Positions 1 to 7,493 of a stretch of 37,959 nucleotides of DNA are shown piece after piece. The stretch is from Bacteroidales bacterium (GTDB lineage: Bacteria; Bacteroidota; Bacteroidia; Bacteroidales; UBA932). The notes beneath the pieces were generated by a model, which was given only the letters and a program-made list of their open reading frames with translations, searched no databases and was not told where the DNA came from. Position numbers and translations under genes: made by a program. The first letter of the stretch is position 1. Every line of letters begins with the position of its first letter. The stretch lies in contig JAEDLO010000007.1 of assembly GCA_016295245.1 (NCBI GenBank), forward strand, positions 1-37,959, written 5' to 3'.

Positions 1-2
1 AC

Positions 3-551
3 AAGACCATCGAGGACGTGCTGGAGGTGAGCCGAAAGCCAATTGCATATACGCACGGCTGCTGCAGCGCCCTGAGTGGCTCGAAGCGCAATCTCCCCGA
101 CACGCTGATAAAGGGCATCGCCCAGGGTGGCGGAGTAGTCTGTATGAGCATCTACCCGCCGTTCCTTTCCGATGACTTCAGAAGGAGCTTTTCTGAGCCG
201 CAGATAAGCGAAATGCTAAGTGTGGAAGACAGCTTCATCGCAAACCCTTCGGACGATAAGGCTCGAAGGGCGTGGGAGCAGGTGCTGCTCGATCTCCGGA
301 AGTTGCCAAGGCCAGGGGTCGGTGCGGTCGCTGACCATATCGAGCATGCAGTCAGTGTAGCCGGTGTTGAACACGTCGGTATAGGCACTGATTACGATGG
401 AATTGAAGTGACGGCCCAGGGGCTTGAGAGCGTGGATTTGATGCCCCGGCTTTGGGACGAGCTAAAAAGCAGAGGTTTTAACGCCAAGGAAATCTCTATG
501 ATAGCAGGAGAAAATCTCCTCCGTGTGATGAAAGAAGTGCGTAAAAAATGA
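3..551 (+). CDS. Membrane dipeptidase, peptidase family M19 (5'-truncated)
   Basis: This is the C-terminal part of an M19 (renal dipeptidase-like) zinc peptidase that hydrolyses dipeptides. The frame is open from base 3, so the gene starts outside the window; the GTG at 18 is an internal codon. Family landmarks seen are the metal-binding His in a YTHG segment, the R-N-L-P-D stretch after it, the GGVVCMSIYP beta-strand, DHIEHAV, and the HVGIGTDYDGIE block near the C-terminus. The remaining 182 codons are about half of the usual 350-450 residues. The C-terminal end looks intact and stops at TGA. It converges with the pncC group, with an inverted repeat between them. The family is clear; substrate and export cannot be judged without the N-terminus. 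Confidence 0.9.
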   Translation, partial: KTIEDVLEVSRKPIAYTHGCCSALSGSKRNLPDTLIKGIAQGGGVVCMSIYPPFLSDDFRRSFSEPQISEMLSVEDSFIANPSDDKARRAWEQVLLDLRKLPRPGVGAVADHIEHAVSVAGVEHVGIGTDYDGIEVTAQGLESVDLMPRLWDELKSRGFNAKEISMIAGENLLRVMKEVRKK

Positions 552-604
552 TACATTTGGTACCAAAGAGAGTTCTATTTGCCTCAATTTAGGTACCAAA
601 TGTA
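552..604 (-). terminator. Inverted repeat, probable terminator of the leftward pncC operon
   Basis: A perfect 13-bp inverted repeat (552-564 against 592-604, arms TACATTTGGTACC and its complement) encloses a 27-nt loop. Read leftward, it follows the pncC stop and is followed by a T-rich run (ATCATTTTTTAC), as expected of an intrinsic terminator. On the plus strand there is no comparable U-tract, so termination of the dipeptidase transcript is less certain. The long loop is atypical. Confidence 0.6.
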
Positions 605-639
605 ATCTAACAAAAATGTTATCCTATCTAACTTTGATG

Positions 640-1143
640 TTACTTTGCTTGATTATCAATACTTTGACTTTTCTGAATATATTTTTCTAAAAATTGCAAA
701 GCAACACAAGTAAATTGTCGAATATTATCTTTTCTGACTCCCTTTCCGCTTTGGTAAATTGTTGATTCCGTACCCAGAGGGCCGCTGACTGCAATCCAGA
801 CCGTTCCCTCTGGATAGTGTTCGTCTCCTCCTTCAGCAAGGCCGGTAGTCGCAACGGAATAAGTGCTGCCAAACAGGGCGCGGACTCCTTCGGCCATAGC
901 GCAGGCTACCTCGCTGGAGACTACGCCGTTGCTGGAAATGGTTTCAGAAGGCACGGAAAGTACCTTTTCTTTGATCTTTACGGCATAAGAGGTGACGGAG
1001 CCCAGGTAGTAGGCTGAAGAGCCGGAAACGGTGGTAATAAGGTGGGAAATGCGGCCTCCGGTGCAGGATTCGGCTGCGCTTAGGGTTTGGCCGGTGCCCT
1101 TGAGCAGGGCGCCTATGCGCCGCTCTACGGTGTTGCGTATCAT
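640..1143 (-). CDS. pncC: CinA C-terminal domain protein, nicotinamide-nucleotide amidohydrolase
   Basis: A 167-residue stand-alone CinA C-terminal domain. Characterised members deamidate nicotinamide mononucleotide to nicotinate mononucleotide in NAD salvage. Visible signatures are SAAESCTGG near residue 22, the GSSAYYLG segment near residue 41, a T-S-Y-A-V-K segment after it, and PEGTVWIAVSG. The usual GIAGPGGG-like turn reads TTGLAEGGDEHYP. The length fits the single-domain PncC form. Its ATG overlaps the stop of the upstream DHODH-like gene by 4 bases (ATGA), so the two are probably co-transcribed and translationally coupled. The family is secure; the enzymatic role is inferred from the family. 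Confidence 0.92.
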   Translation of the reverse strand: MIRNTVERRIGALLKGTGQTLSAAESCTGGRISHLITTVSGSSAYYLGSVTSYAVKIKEKVLSVPSETISSNGVVSSEVACAMAEGVRALFGSTYSVATTGLAEGGDEHYPEGTVWIAVSGPLGTESTIYQSGKGVRKDNIRQFTCVALQFLEKYIQKSQSIDNQAK

Positions 1144-1949
1144 ACTTTATTGCTTGATTTTGATGCGCTTAGGAGTTTTTTGAGAACTTTGTTGATGAAG
1201 GAAGGCCCTTCGCGTAGCAGTCCTTCGCGCACTTCCACAAGGGATGCGCCGGCCTCCAGGGCGGCTTGTGCATCCTCCGGGCAGTTTATTCTGGTGTCTG
1301 AAATGATAGGCAGACGGGAAAGCGTGAGGCTGTAGGCAAACTTAATCTGATTGAGGTCCCGGAGTTCTATTCCGTCCACGCTGTTCATCATACAGTAGTG
1401 GATTACATCTTCCAGTCCCGAATTCGGAACCCCTTCTCCCAACCTAATGACTATAGGCTTGTAACTTTCTTCAAGAAGCCTTGCATCTAACAGATTATCA
1501 ATGATATCCGTATTATCGTCCTCGCCCAGGTCTATGATGAAGAAGTCGAAGAAATCGTAGGCGAAAGAGAAGGCGTCGACATAGTCCCTGTCTATGCAGG
1601 CAGCAATGATGTCGTTGGGGCGGTCTTTCTGGATGTTGGCTACGGCCACGGCAATTTCCTTCCTCCCAAGGGGGCCCACTACTGTGAAGCTGAACCCCAG
1701 ATTGCTCAGGTCGTTATACAGTTCCGCATTGAGATCCAAGCCTGAACTGAGTCCTACAGGATTGTAGAAATTGAGGCCGAAAAGCTCCTTCTGAAGGCCT
1801 ACAGGGCGGTTTTTGTGGATCCAGCGGCGTATCATCCTGCCGCCCGGAACCAATCCGGTCCATTTGTAATAGCTCATCGCAAGCCTGGATGCCGTCTGGG
1901 GCTCAAGCTTGCGCGCAATAGGTTTGATTGTGATATCATAAAGGCCCAT
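1140..1949 (-). CDS. Degenerate dihydroorotate dehydrogenase-like protein (probable pseudoenzyme)
   Basis: A 269-residue protein with the outline of class 2 dihydroorotate dehydrogenase. It keeps the N-terminal helical region, NPVGLSSGLDLNAE at 63-76, and the C-terminal DAQAALEAGASLVEV...GLLREGP block. Active PyrD has Lys in the G-D-K-N/D segment; here that position is Leu73. The N-x-x-S-P-N catalytic loop is absent (the matching region reads IIDLGEDDNTD), the FMN-binding Lys strand reads IVIRLGEG, and the T-N-T/S motif reads LRDLN. It is also shorter than the usual 320-340 residues. The frame is intact and coupled to pncC by a 4-bp overlap, so it is probably expressed. Orotate synthesis by this protein is unlikely; its real function is unknown. 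Confidence 0.75.
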   Translation of the reverse strand: MGLYDITIKPIARKLEPQTASRLAMSYYKWTGLVPGGRMIRRWIHKNRPVGLQKELFGLNFYNPVGLSSGLDLNAELYNDLSNLGFSFTVVGPLGRKEIAVAVANIQKDRPNDIIAACIDRDYVDAFSFAYDFFDFFIIDLGEDDNTDIIDNLLDARLLEESYKPIVIRLGEGVPNSGLEDVIHYCMMNSVDGIELRDLNQIKFAYSLTLSRLPIISDTRINCPEDAQAALEAGASLVEVREGLLREGPSFINKVLKKLLSASKSSNKV

Positions 1950-1978
1950 ACTGCAAAGATAAGCATTTTCGGGCCGAA

Positions 1979-2479
1979 TTATTTCAGCTCCTGATAGGTA
2001 TTGTCGCTGTAGAAAACAAGAACTTTTACAATCTTCTTATTAGTAGAAGTTTGTCTATCATTTCTTGAAGTAATACTTGAGGTCTTGAAACTTGATTGTT
2101 TCGAAGAGCTTTGAGGCGCTGCCGGCTCCGGATAGTTCATCGCCGACTGGAAAATCAGGGCGTCATCCTGGTTCTCAAATGCTTCAATGCTAAGGTCATC
2201 TTCTTCATTATCAAATAGTTCGCCAGATGAAGAAGGGGGAGTCTGCTCTTCTTTTACAGGCTGTCCTATGCTTTTGTACATCTTTCCTTTGCCCGTCACC
2301 AGCCAATCGAGGTTCAGGGCAGGATAGGCTCTGAGCAGTTTCTCGATGAAATCGAAGCCCGGTTTGTTCCTGCCGGACAAGATGTGGGAGATATTTGCCC
2401 TTGCCACGCCCAGAGTTTCTGCAAACTGGGATTGGGAGATGTTTTCTGCGGACAGAAATTGCTGTAAACGCCTGTTCAT
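1979..2479 (-). CDS. XRE-family helix-turn-helix transcriptional regulator
   Basis: A 166-residue DNA-binding protein. Residues about 4-60 form an HTH_3/Cro-CI fold: an S-Q-S-Q-F-A-E-T-L-G helix, then V-A-R-A-N-I-S-H-I-L-S-G-R recognition helix, then the NLDWLVTGKGKMY segment common in Bacteroidota XRE proteins. Residues about 75-150 are acidic, then Ser/Thr-rich, and probably disordered; the C-terminus ends in a short basic-hydrophobic segment. It lies 29 nt upstream of the DHODH-like/pncC pair on the same strand and is likely first in that operon. An A+T-rich region with a -7 box overlapping a short inverted repeat precedes it, so autoregulation is plausible. Ligand and targets are unknown. 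Confidence 0.88.
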   Translation of the reverse strand: MNRRLQQFLSAENISQSQFAETLGVARANISHILSGRNKPGFDFIEKLLRAYPALNLDWLVTGKGKMYKSIGQPVKEEQTPPSSSGELFDNEEDDLSIEAFENQDDALIFQSAMNYPEPAAPQSSSKQSSFKTSSITSRNDRQTSTNKKIVKVLVFYSDNTYQELK

Positions 2480-2499
2480 AATTCTTAACTGTTACGTTA

Positions 2500-2531
2500 C
2501 AAATGTAAGCAATTAATATGTAAACAACAAT
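2500..2531 (-). promoter_or_regulatory. Bacteroidota-type promoter and possible operator of the XRE gene
   Basis: On the minus strand, 2507-2500 reads TACATTTG, matching the TAnnTTTG -7 box, and 20 nt upstream is ATTG in place of the consensus TTTG. The -7 box is embedded in TTACA-AA-TGTAA (2497-2508), an inverted repeat with 5-bp arms. Related GTTAC blocks lie at 2491 and near 2534. Repressor binding here would block transcription, which suggests but does not show autoregulation. Confidence 0.5.
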
Positions 2532-2833
2532 AGGTTACAAACGGAAACAATAGGGGATTGTCAGCATATTGTGGATGAATTGTTTAGAAATTATGGTGAA
2601 GTAATACTCTATGTCAAATAATATAAATAACTGATAATAAATACAATAAATACTATTGTTATACCCAAGATAACAGCCGTGTATGCTTATTTGGCCGAGA
2701 TGTAAACAAGAATTGCTAAAGCAATAGGGGAGACTGAATATATTAACCGGCTGAATATCAATTAGTAAATAGAGACTTTAATTTTGATATAATTAGTACT
2801 TATTTTACAAAAGTAAAATTTACAAATTATTTC

Positions 2834-2889
2834 ATTGTTAATTTCATTTGTTTGCATAATGTAACAGGAATGAAACAAATGTTAACAAT
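2834..2889. repeat. Imperfect inverted repeat upstream of the porin gene
   Basis: The left arm is ATTGTTAA (2834-2841), a 3-nt bulge, then CATTTGTTT (2845-2853). The right arm is AAACAAATG (2873-2881) directly followed by TTAACAAT (2882-2889). This makes 17 paired positions around a 19-nt loop. It ends about 33 bases before the porin -7 box and could be a regulator site or a structure in any transcript starting further upstream. The TTAACAAT/ATTGTTAA pair recurs in the GH115/greA divergent promoter. Confidence 0.5.
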
Positions 2890-2922
2890 TTTCACACCCT
2901 TTTTCCGTCTTCATAAACTTGT

Positions 2923-2930
2923 TATATTTG
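2923..2930 (+). promoter_or_regulatory. -7 box of the porin gene, abutting the start codon
   Basis: TATATTTG matches TAnnTTTG and ends only 4 nt before the porin ATG at 2935, so the predicted transcription start falls at or next to the A of the ATG. A T-rich stretch at 2899-2904 lies where the -33 element would be, without a clean TTTG. The start codon itself is supported by the signal peptide that follows. Confidence 0.5.
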
Positions 2931-2934
2931 TATT

Positions 2935-3948
2935 ATGAAACCTTCAGTATTGCGATATCTGGCGCTGGCCGCCTTCTCATTTTCTATATTGCTCCCATTC
3001 AAAGCAATCGCTGCCTCCGGGGTTGACAGCCTCTTTGTTGATGCCAGAGGTTCATTCCATCAGGAGATTCTCAACGGTCATTATTCGAGCCAGATGAGGG
3101 CCGACTACCTCAATCTCCATATATACGGCAAAATCAACGATTCATTCACTTATCGCGTACGCCAGAGATTGAATGTCTGGATTGACAAACAAGACCCTTT
3201 CAGGGCAACAGACTGGATGAGTCTGAGTTGGAAGGCTACAGACAAGCTGACGCTTATGGCCGGAAAATCAGCTATTTTGATTGGAGGATATGAATATGAC
3301 TCGGCTCCTATCGACGTTTATTTCTATAGCCAGTTCTGTTCAAACCTCAGCCAATACTTTGCCTTCGGCTTCAACCTCCAGTATGAGGTCGCAAAGAGCC
3401 AGTATCTGACCTTCCAGGTCTGCAATTCTCCGCTTGATACAGGTTTCAGCGAGGCTCTGGCCTACAATTTCGTATGGACGGGAGGTTTTGCTCCCTGGTG
3501 GGAGACTATATGGAGCCTCAATTTCATCGAAGATCCGCAGAGGCGCGTAATGAATTATATCGCTCTTGGTAATCACTTGTTATTCAATAAGGTACAGATT
3601 GACGTAGATTTCTTCCACAGGGCCTCTTTCAAGCAGCAGAATTTCTTTCTGTCGGATTATAGCCTTATAGGAAAGCTCATTTGGAGGGTCGGTAATTGGA
3701 ATATTTGCGGAAAGGCAGGCTACGAGTCCAATGACGCTGCCAATGTGAACGCCAACGGTGAATCCTTCGACACCGTGCTCAAAGCCGGTACAAGCTATTT
3801 CTACGGCGGTTGCGGCCTGGAGTATTTCCCGCTCGGAAATGATGACGTGCGTCTGCATATTGCATATTACAGGGACAGTTTTGAGCACAAGGACAATCTT
3901 CAGATTGGTCTGAAGTGGAAGTTCCGCATCATTGGAGCTTCAAAATAG
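2935..3948 (+). CDS. Outer-membrane porin, phosphate-selective porin O/P-like
   Basis: A 337-residue exported beta-barrel. Residues 1-27 are a signal peptide (basic MKPSVLR, hydrophobic core, cleavage around A-I-A-A). The rest alternates polar and hydrophobic residues with frequent aromatic strand ends (YLNLHIYGKIN, FTYRVRQRLNVW, LRIG-type closing strands), typical of the OprO/OprP (PF07396-like) porins of Bacteroidota. The terminal strand IGLKWKFRI lies three residues before the end. Which ion it passes cannot be read from the sequence. The start is fixed by the signal peptide, although the -7 box lies only 4 nt upstream. The downstream pgeF-like gene begins 8 nt after its stop, so they are probably co-transcribed. 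Confidence 0.85.
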   Translation: MKPSVLRYLALAAFSFSILLPFKAIAASGVDSLFVDARGSFHQEILNGHYSSQMRADYLNLHIYGKINDSFTYRVRQRLNVWIDKQDPFRATDWMSLSWKATDKLTLMAGKSAILIGGYEYDSAPIDVYFYSQFCSNLSQYFAFGFNLQYEVAKSQYLTFQVCNSPLDTGFSEALAYNFVWTGGFAPWWETIWSLNFIEDPQRRVMNYIALGNHLLFNKVQIDVDFFHRASFKQQNFFLSDYSLIGKLIWRVGNWNICGKAGYESNDAANVNANGESFDTVLKAGTSYFYGGCGLEYFPLGNDDVRLHIAYYRDSFEHKDNLQIGLKWKFRIIGASK

Positions 3949-3956
3949 GGGCGGGG

Positions 3957-4634
3957 ATGTCGGGAGAACTGCTAAAATACTACCTGGGGGCTAATGTGGA
4001 GGCGTTTTCGACCACAAGGGATGCCTCACTGCCATATCCTGTAACGACCGGTCATCAGGTGCACGGATCCCTTGTCGCCGAGGTCCGACGCCCGGGGATG
4101 GAACGCGATGAGCTGCAGGGCTTTGACGCCCTGGTTACGAATATTTCGGGGCTTGCCATTGGGGTGAGGACGGCAGATTGCGTCCCGATGCTTCTATATG
4201 ATGCTGATAATCACGCTATTGCAGCGATTCATTCGGGCTGGAGGGGGACTGTGCAAGCGATTTCACAGGTCACAATCAATCGTATGTCTGCCCTTTACGG
4301 GACTCGTGCGTCGGCTTTGAGCGCAGTCATTGGACCTTGCATTGCCTTTGACTCTTTTCAGGTTGGCGAGGAACTGGTGGAGCAGTTCCGGAGTTGCGGA
4401 TTCAGGATGGATGAGATTCATCGCTATGACGGTCCGAACCGCGAGGATATGGCCGGAGGCCACCATATTGACCTTGTCGGCGCCAATCGAGAGCTCCTTC
4501 TTGATGCAGGGCTCGACCCGTCGCGCATCCACGTCTGCGGAATCGACACTTACCGCGATTTGAATTTCTTTTCAGCCCGACGCGAAGGCACCGCCTGCGG
4601 CCGCATCATCAATTCAATAAAGATTACAGACTAA
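3957..4634 (+). CDS. pgeF: Laccase-domain protein, PgeF/YfiH family
   Basis: A 225-residue member of the DUF152/Cu-oxidase_4 family. Members have been described as polyphenol oxidases, purine nucleoside phosphorylases and, for YfiH/PgeF, as editing enzymes in peptidoglycan precursor synthesis. The metal-site motifs are all present: HQVHG, R-T-A-D-C-V-P, HSGWRGT and the GPCIA segment, with a late SARR near the C-terminus. I chose ATG 3957 because it follows a G-rich stretch just after the porin stop and gives the usual N-terminus running into YYLGANVEAFSTTRD. An upstream GTG at 3915 lies inside the porin gene. The protein is expected to be cytoplasmic. The family is certain; the exact activity is not. 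Confidence 0.9.
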   Translation: MSGELLKYYLGANVEAFSTTRDASLPYPVTTGHQVHGSLVAEVRRPGMERDELQGFDALVTNISGLAIGVRTADCVPMLLYDADNHAIAAIHSGWRGTVQAISQVTINRMSALYGTRASALSAVIGPCIAFDSFQVGEELVEQFRSCGFRMDEIHRYDGPNREDMAGGHHIDLVGANRELLLDAGLDPSRIHVCGIDTYRDLNFFSARREGTACGRIINSIKITD

Positions 4635-4733
4635 ACTAGCCTCTCAACTTGTTTAGCGCTTTTGTTACACAATATATATTATGTTAACCAATGCGTGAAA
4701 TACGGTCCCCTTTGTAAGATGAGGTATAAAATT

Positions 4734-4765
4734 TTTGTGCTTTAGCAAAATATGTTATACATTTG
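4734..4765 (+). promoter_or_regulatory. Bacteroidota consensus promoter of the LruC lipoprotein gene
   Basis: TTTG at 4734-4737, exactly 20 nt, then TACATTTG at 4758-4765 match the -33/-7 consensus (TTTG-N20-TAnnTTTG). The start codon at 4792 follows a 26-nt A/T-rich stretch with no obvious Shine-Dalgarno, as is usual in this phylum. It suggests the LruC gene has its own transcript, separate from pgeF. Confidence 0.8.
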
Positions 4766-4791
4766 ATATTTAATTACTAACACAATTAATA

Positions 4792-6876
4792 ATGAAGAAA
4801 ATCAATATTCTCTTTGTTCTTTTGCTGACGGCTTTACTTACCGCCTGCATCGGAAGAAAACTCGAAATGCCCGAGAGTCAGAAAGAATATAATGAATTTG
4901 ATTTCTCGACCGTTTCGGAAAACATCTCCTTTGATGTTCAATATTCAAATACGGGAGTTGACGCACCTGTCTATTTTGAGGTCTATGACAGCTGCCCTGT
5001 AGAAAACGGGTCAGAAAGCGGCAATTATGTCAAGAAAGAAGGCCTGCTCCCTATTTTCACCTCATTTACAGATGAGAAGGGCAAGTATTCAGGCCAGGTT
5101 TCTTTGCCGTCTTACGTAGAGAAACTCTATTTCTATGCACCTCAATTCTACGCCCGCACTCTTTTGACTGCAAATGTTGTTGACGGCGCCGTATCTGTCT
5201 CCGATGACGCATCTGCTTCAGATATCGAAGTGAAGGCTACAACAGACAATCCATATTACTCATATATGGCTGATAATCTGACTGATGATCAGACTAAAGG
5301 GCGTCCGGATAACTACAAAGATTTTGAAGGAAACTACTGGAGATGCTGGCTCGGCGAGTATGATGAATATGCCGACGGTGCAATCCGTTATGCCTGCACG
5401 GATACCGAACTGCTCCCTAAGAATGTGGGTGACAAGTTCCTTACTTTCCACGAGGCTATCAATTCTGTTGGCACCCAGAAACTTTTGAATACTGAAGATT
5501 TTTATATGGCTGAGGCCGGAAAGCTCGTTCTTACCTTCCTTGGAGCTAACACTTCGTTCAACAACTCCTTGGGTTATTATTATTACGCTGAAGGCCAAAA
5601 ACCTGAGACTGTGCAGAAGGCGAATGTCATAATGGTTTTCCCTAACACTCAGGACGGACTCTGGGAGAAGGCTTCCAAGGGTAGCAATAACGACGCTGCA
5701 GCCACTGCAGGTATGACCAGGAATACTTCCGTCAAGCTTATTTACTACCCGAATATTGCAAAAGGCAGTACAGAGGGAGCAACAGATGTTTTCCCTAAAG
5801 GCACCCGCATCGGACTTGTACTTGCAACCAATGCATTTTCACATAGGGTAAAATTTTGGGGTTACCGCAGCGATAAGGACAAGAATAACCGTTCTGCCAC
5901 TACCCCGGGATTCACGGTGAACAATGAGGGTATCGTTACAGAAGATTCGCGTACATTGGCATTCCGTATCGATGAAGACGTCTTTGTTGGTTTTGAGGAA
6001 TATGAGGATGATAAAAACTATACCGATTGCGTCCTTACCCTCAACAGTTTCCCTTCCAATGCGCTTCATACAGCAATCACTCTGGAAAGTGATTCCCTGC
6101 AGCTCAAGTCTGAATCTGTCAACGGCGTCTATGCATTTGAGGACCTTTGGCCATATCAGGGAGATTATGACCTTAACGATGTGATTGTAAGATATAATCA
6201 CGAGACAATCTACTCCAAGAATATGAAAGTCGGCGAATCCTTCATCCTGAAGACTTATGAAAACGGCGCCGGCAATGAAAACGGTCTGGGTGTCTCAGTA
6301 ATCTTCAATCAAGATAAAGGATTGAATACCTTTGGCTCTATGAATTGTACAATCAAGGAAGCAGGAAGCGAAGTATTCAAACCTTTGGAGATGGTTTATG
6401 AGCCAAAGAATACTGACGGCAATCAAGGTAGGCCTATTTTCCTTGTGACGGACAATGTCAAAAAGGATATGGGTGCAGAATACAAGCTCAGCTTCACTTA
6501 CAATACTCCTGTGGATGTCTCTGCACAAAAACCGTTAACGATGGACATCAGGCCGTTTATCTACAGGGATCTTGGGAACGGCAAGAGGGTTGAAGTCCAT
6601 ATTACCAATGACAAGCCGACCTTCCGCTTTGACACCTCGCTCTTGGGTACCGGTTCGGATGCTTCAGTTCCGTCAAATCAGACATATTTTGTTCGGGCAG
6701 GAAATTATCCTTTCGCCATCTATCTTGCCGGAGCAACTGTTGATGATATCAGCGAACTTCTCAAAAGGGAGAATGAGATGCGTCCGATAGACCAGGTTTA
6801 CCCAGCTTACAGTCTTTGGGTGAGCAGCAACGGAAAAAACAATCAATACTGGTATAAGAGCACTGAGGCACAGTAG
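4792..6876 (+). CDS. LruC/DUF4842 domain lipoprotein
   Basis: A 694-residue secreted lipoprotein. The signal peptide MKKINILFVLLLTALLTAC has a clear SPII lipobox with Cys19. The middle region (about 60-420) is beta-rich with no family I can name. Around residues 445-465 is the LruC hallmark E-D-L-W-P-Y-Q-G-D-Y-D-L-N-D-V-I-V, an acidic, possibly calcium-binding turn, followed by a DUF4842-type C-terminal domain ending in W-V-S-S-N-G-K-N-N-Q-Y-W-Y. Such proteins are common surface-exposed lipoproteins in Bacteroidota with poorly known function. It has its own consensus promoter upstream and a strong hairpin 25 nt downstream, so it is probably monocistronic, with some read-through possible into the efflux operon. 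Confidence 0.88.
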   Translation: MKKINILFVLLLTALLTACIGRKLEMPESQKEYNEFDFSTVSENISFDVQYSNTGVDAPVYFEVYDSCPVENGSESGNYVKKEGLLPIFTSFTDEKGKYSGQVSLPSYVEKLYFYAPQFYARTLLTANVVDGAVSVSDDASASDIEVKATTDNPYYSYMADNLTDDQTKGRPDNYKDFEGNYWRCWLGEYDEYADGAIRYACTDTELLPKNVGDKFLTFHEAINSVGTQKLLNTEDFYMAEAGKLVLTFLGANTSFNNSLGYYYYAEGQKPETVQKANVIMVFPNTQDGLWEKASKGSNNDAAATAGMTRNTSVKLIYYPNIAKGSTEGATDVFPKGTRIGLVLATNAFSHRVKFWGYRSDKDKNNRSATTPGFTVNNEGIVTEDSRTLAFRIDEDVFVGFEEYEDDKNYTDCVLTLNSFPSNALHTAITLESDSLQLKSESVNGVYAFEDLWPYQGDYDLNDVIVRYNHETIYSKNMKVGESFILKTYENGAGNENGLGVSVIFNQDKGLNTFGSMNCTIKEAGSEVFKPLEMVYEPKNTDGNQGRPIFLVTDNVKKDMGAEYKLSFTYNTPVDVSAQKPLTMDIRPFIYRDLGNGKRVEVHITNDKPTFRFDTSLLGTGSDASVPSNQTYFVRAGNYPFAIYLAGATVDDISELLKRENEMRPIDQVYPAYSLWVSSNGKNNQYWYKSTEAQ

Positions 6877-6900
6877 TTCTTTAGTATTTTTTATTACCTT

Positions 6901-6935
6901 TACGGGGGATGACGGATAAGAGGTCATCCCCCGTA
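6901..6935 (+). terminator. Strong hairpin between the LruC gene and the RND operon
   Basis: A perfect 13-bp stem (6901-6913 with 6923-6935, G+C-rich core GGGGGATGAC) surrounds a 9-nt loop and is followed by TTTTG. This is a convincing intrinsic terminator for the LruC gene. The first gene of the efflux operon starts 35 nt later and I see no clean consensus promoter in that gap, so partial read-through may feed the operon. Confidence 0.8.
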
Positions 6936-6970
6936 TTTTGATAGTCAAAACGATGGCAGAACTGAATAAA

Positions 6971-7489
6971 ATGAAAAGATTTGCAGCAAAATTTGCGTTG
7001 GTCATAATGTGCGCGATGACTTTTGTCTCCTGCACAAAGGAAGGAATCAATGTATTCGAAGGAAGGTATTCCTACAAAATCAGCGGACTGGTTTCGCTTA
7101 TTCCAAGTGCTTATGTCAATGCCCCGGCGGCCGTTTCCCCTACCTTAGTTCCGCTGTATCCTGAACAGGGCCAGATGCACATTAATGTGAAGGACAAGGA
7201 CAAAAATGTTGTCATCATCAGCTTCAATGACATCAAGGGTTCGGTCATCACCGCCGATGCGACAATAGAGTCCGATGAAATCATAATCGGCGAAGGAATG
7301 CTCAAGACGGCCTCTGTTACCGACGGCACAAACAAAATCGGTTCAGGCATAGTCTCTTATTTCGCATCCGGAAAACTCTATGGAAATCAGATAATTATGC
7401 AACTTGTCTATAATGGTGAGCTTACTCTGAACGGTACGAAGATGACCATCGTGGACAGCAAGATAGATTGTGTGGCTACCAGAAACTGA
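6971..7489 (+). CDS. Small lipoprotein of unknown function leading the RND efflux operon
   Basis: A 172-residue predicted lipoprotein. The signal peptide from M-K-R-F ends in the lipobox F-V-S-C, followed by T-K-E-G. The mature part is beta-rich (YSYKISGLVSLIP, QMHINVKDKDKNVVIISF, IIMQLVYNGELTLNG), suggesting a small beta-sandwich or lipocalin-like fold. I do not recognise a named family with confidence. ATG 6971 is chosen because it gives a clean signal peptide; in-frame starts at 6938 and 6953 would add unneeded residues. Only 4 nt separate it from the adaptor gene, so it is very probably made with the pump. A periplasmic accessory or substrate-binding role is possible but unproven. Confidence 0.72.
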   Translation: MKRFAAKFALVIMCAMTFVSCTKEGINVFEGRYSYKISGLVSLIPSAYVNAPAAVSPTLVPLYPEQGQMHINVKDKDKNVVIISFNDIKGSVITADATIESDEIIIGEGMLKTASVTDGTNKIGSGIVSYFASGKLYGNQIIMQLVYNGELTLNGTKMTIVDSKIDCVATRN

Positions 7490-7493
7490 CGAT

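Larger units (their letters stand above)
2480..2934. other. A+T-rich divergent intergenic region, no gene seen
   Basis: These 455 bases separate the leftward XRE group from the rightward porin. They are much richer in A+T than the flanking genes and no credible coding frame is visible. They hold the XRE promoter at the left end, an imperfect inverted repeat at 2834-2889 and the porin -7 box at 2923-2930. The central part (about 2560-2830) shows only A/T-rich sequence with no structure I can name. Confidence 0.7.

Noticed and set aside
3915..3956. GTG start for the PgeF-like protein inside the porin gene
   Set aside because: The residues added are the translated porin 3' end in another frame; the ATG at 3957 has a G-rich site just upstream and matches the family N-terminus.
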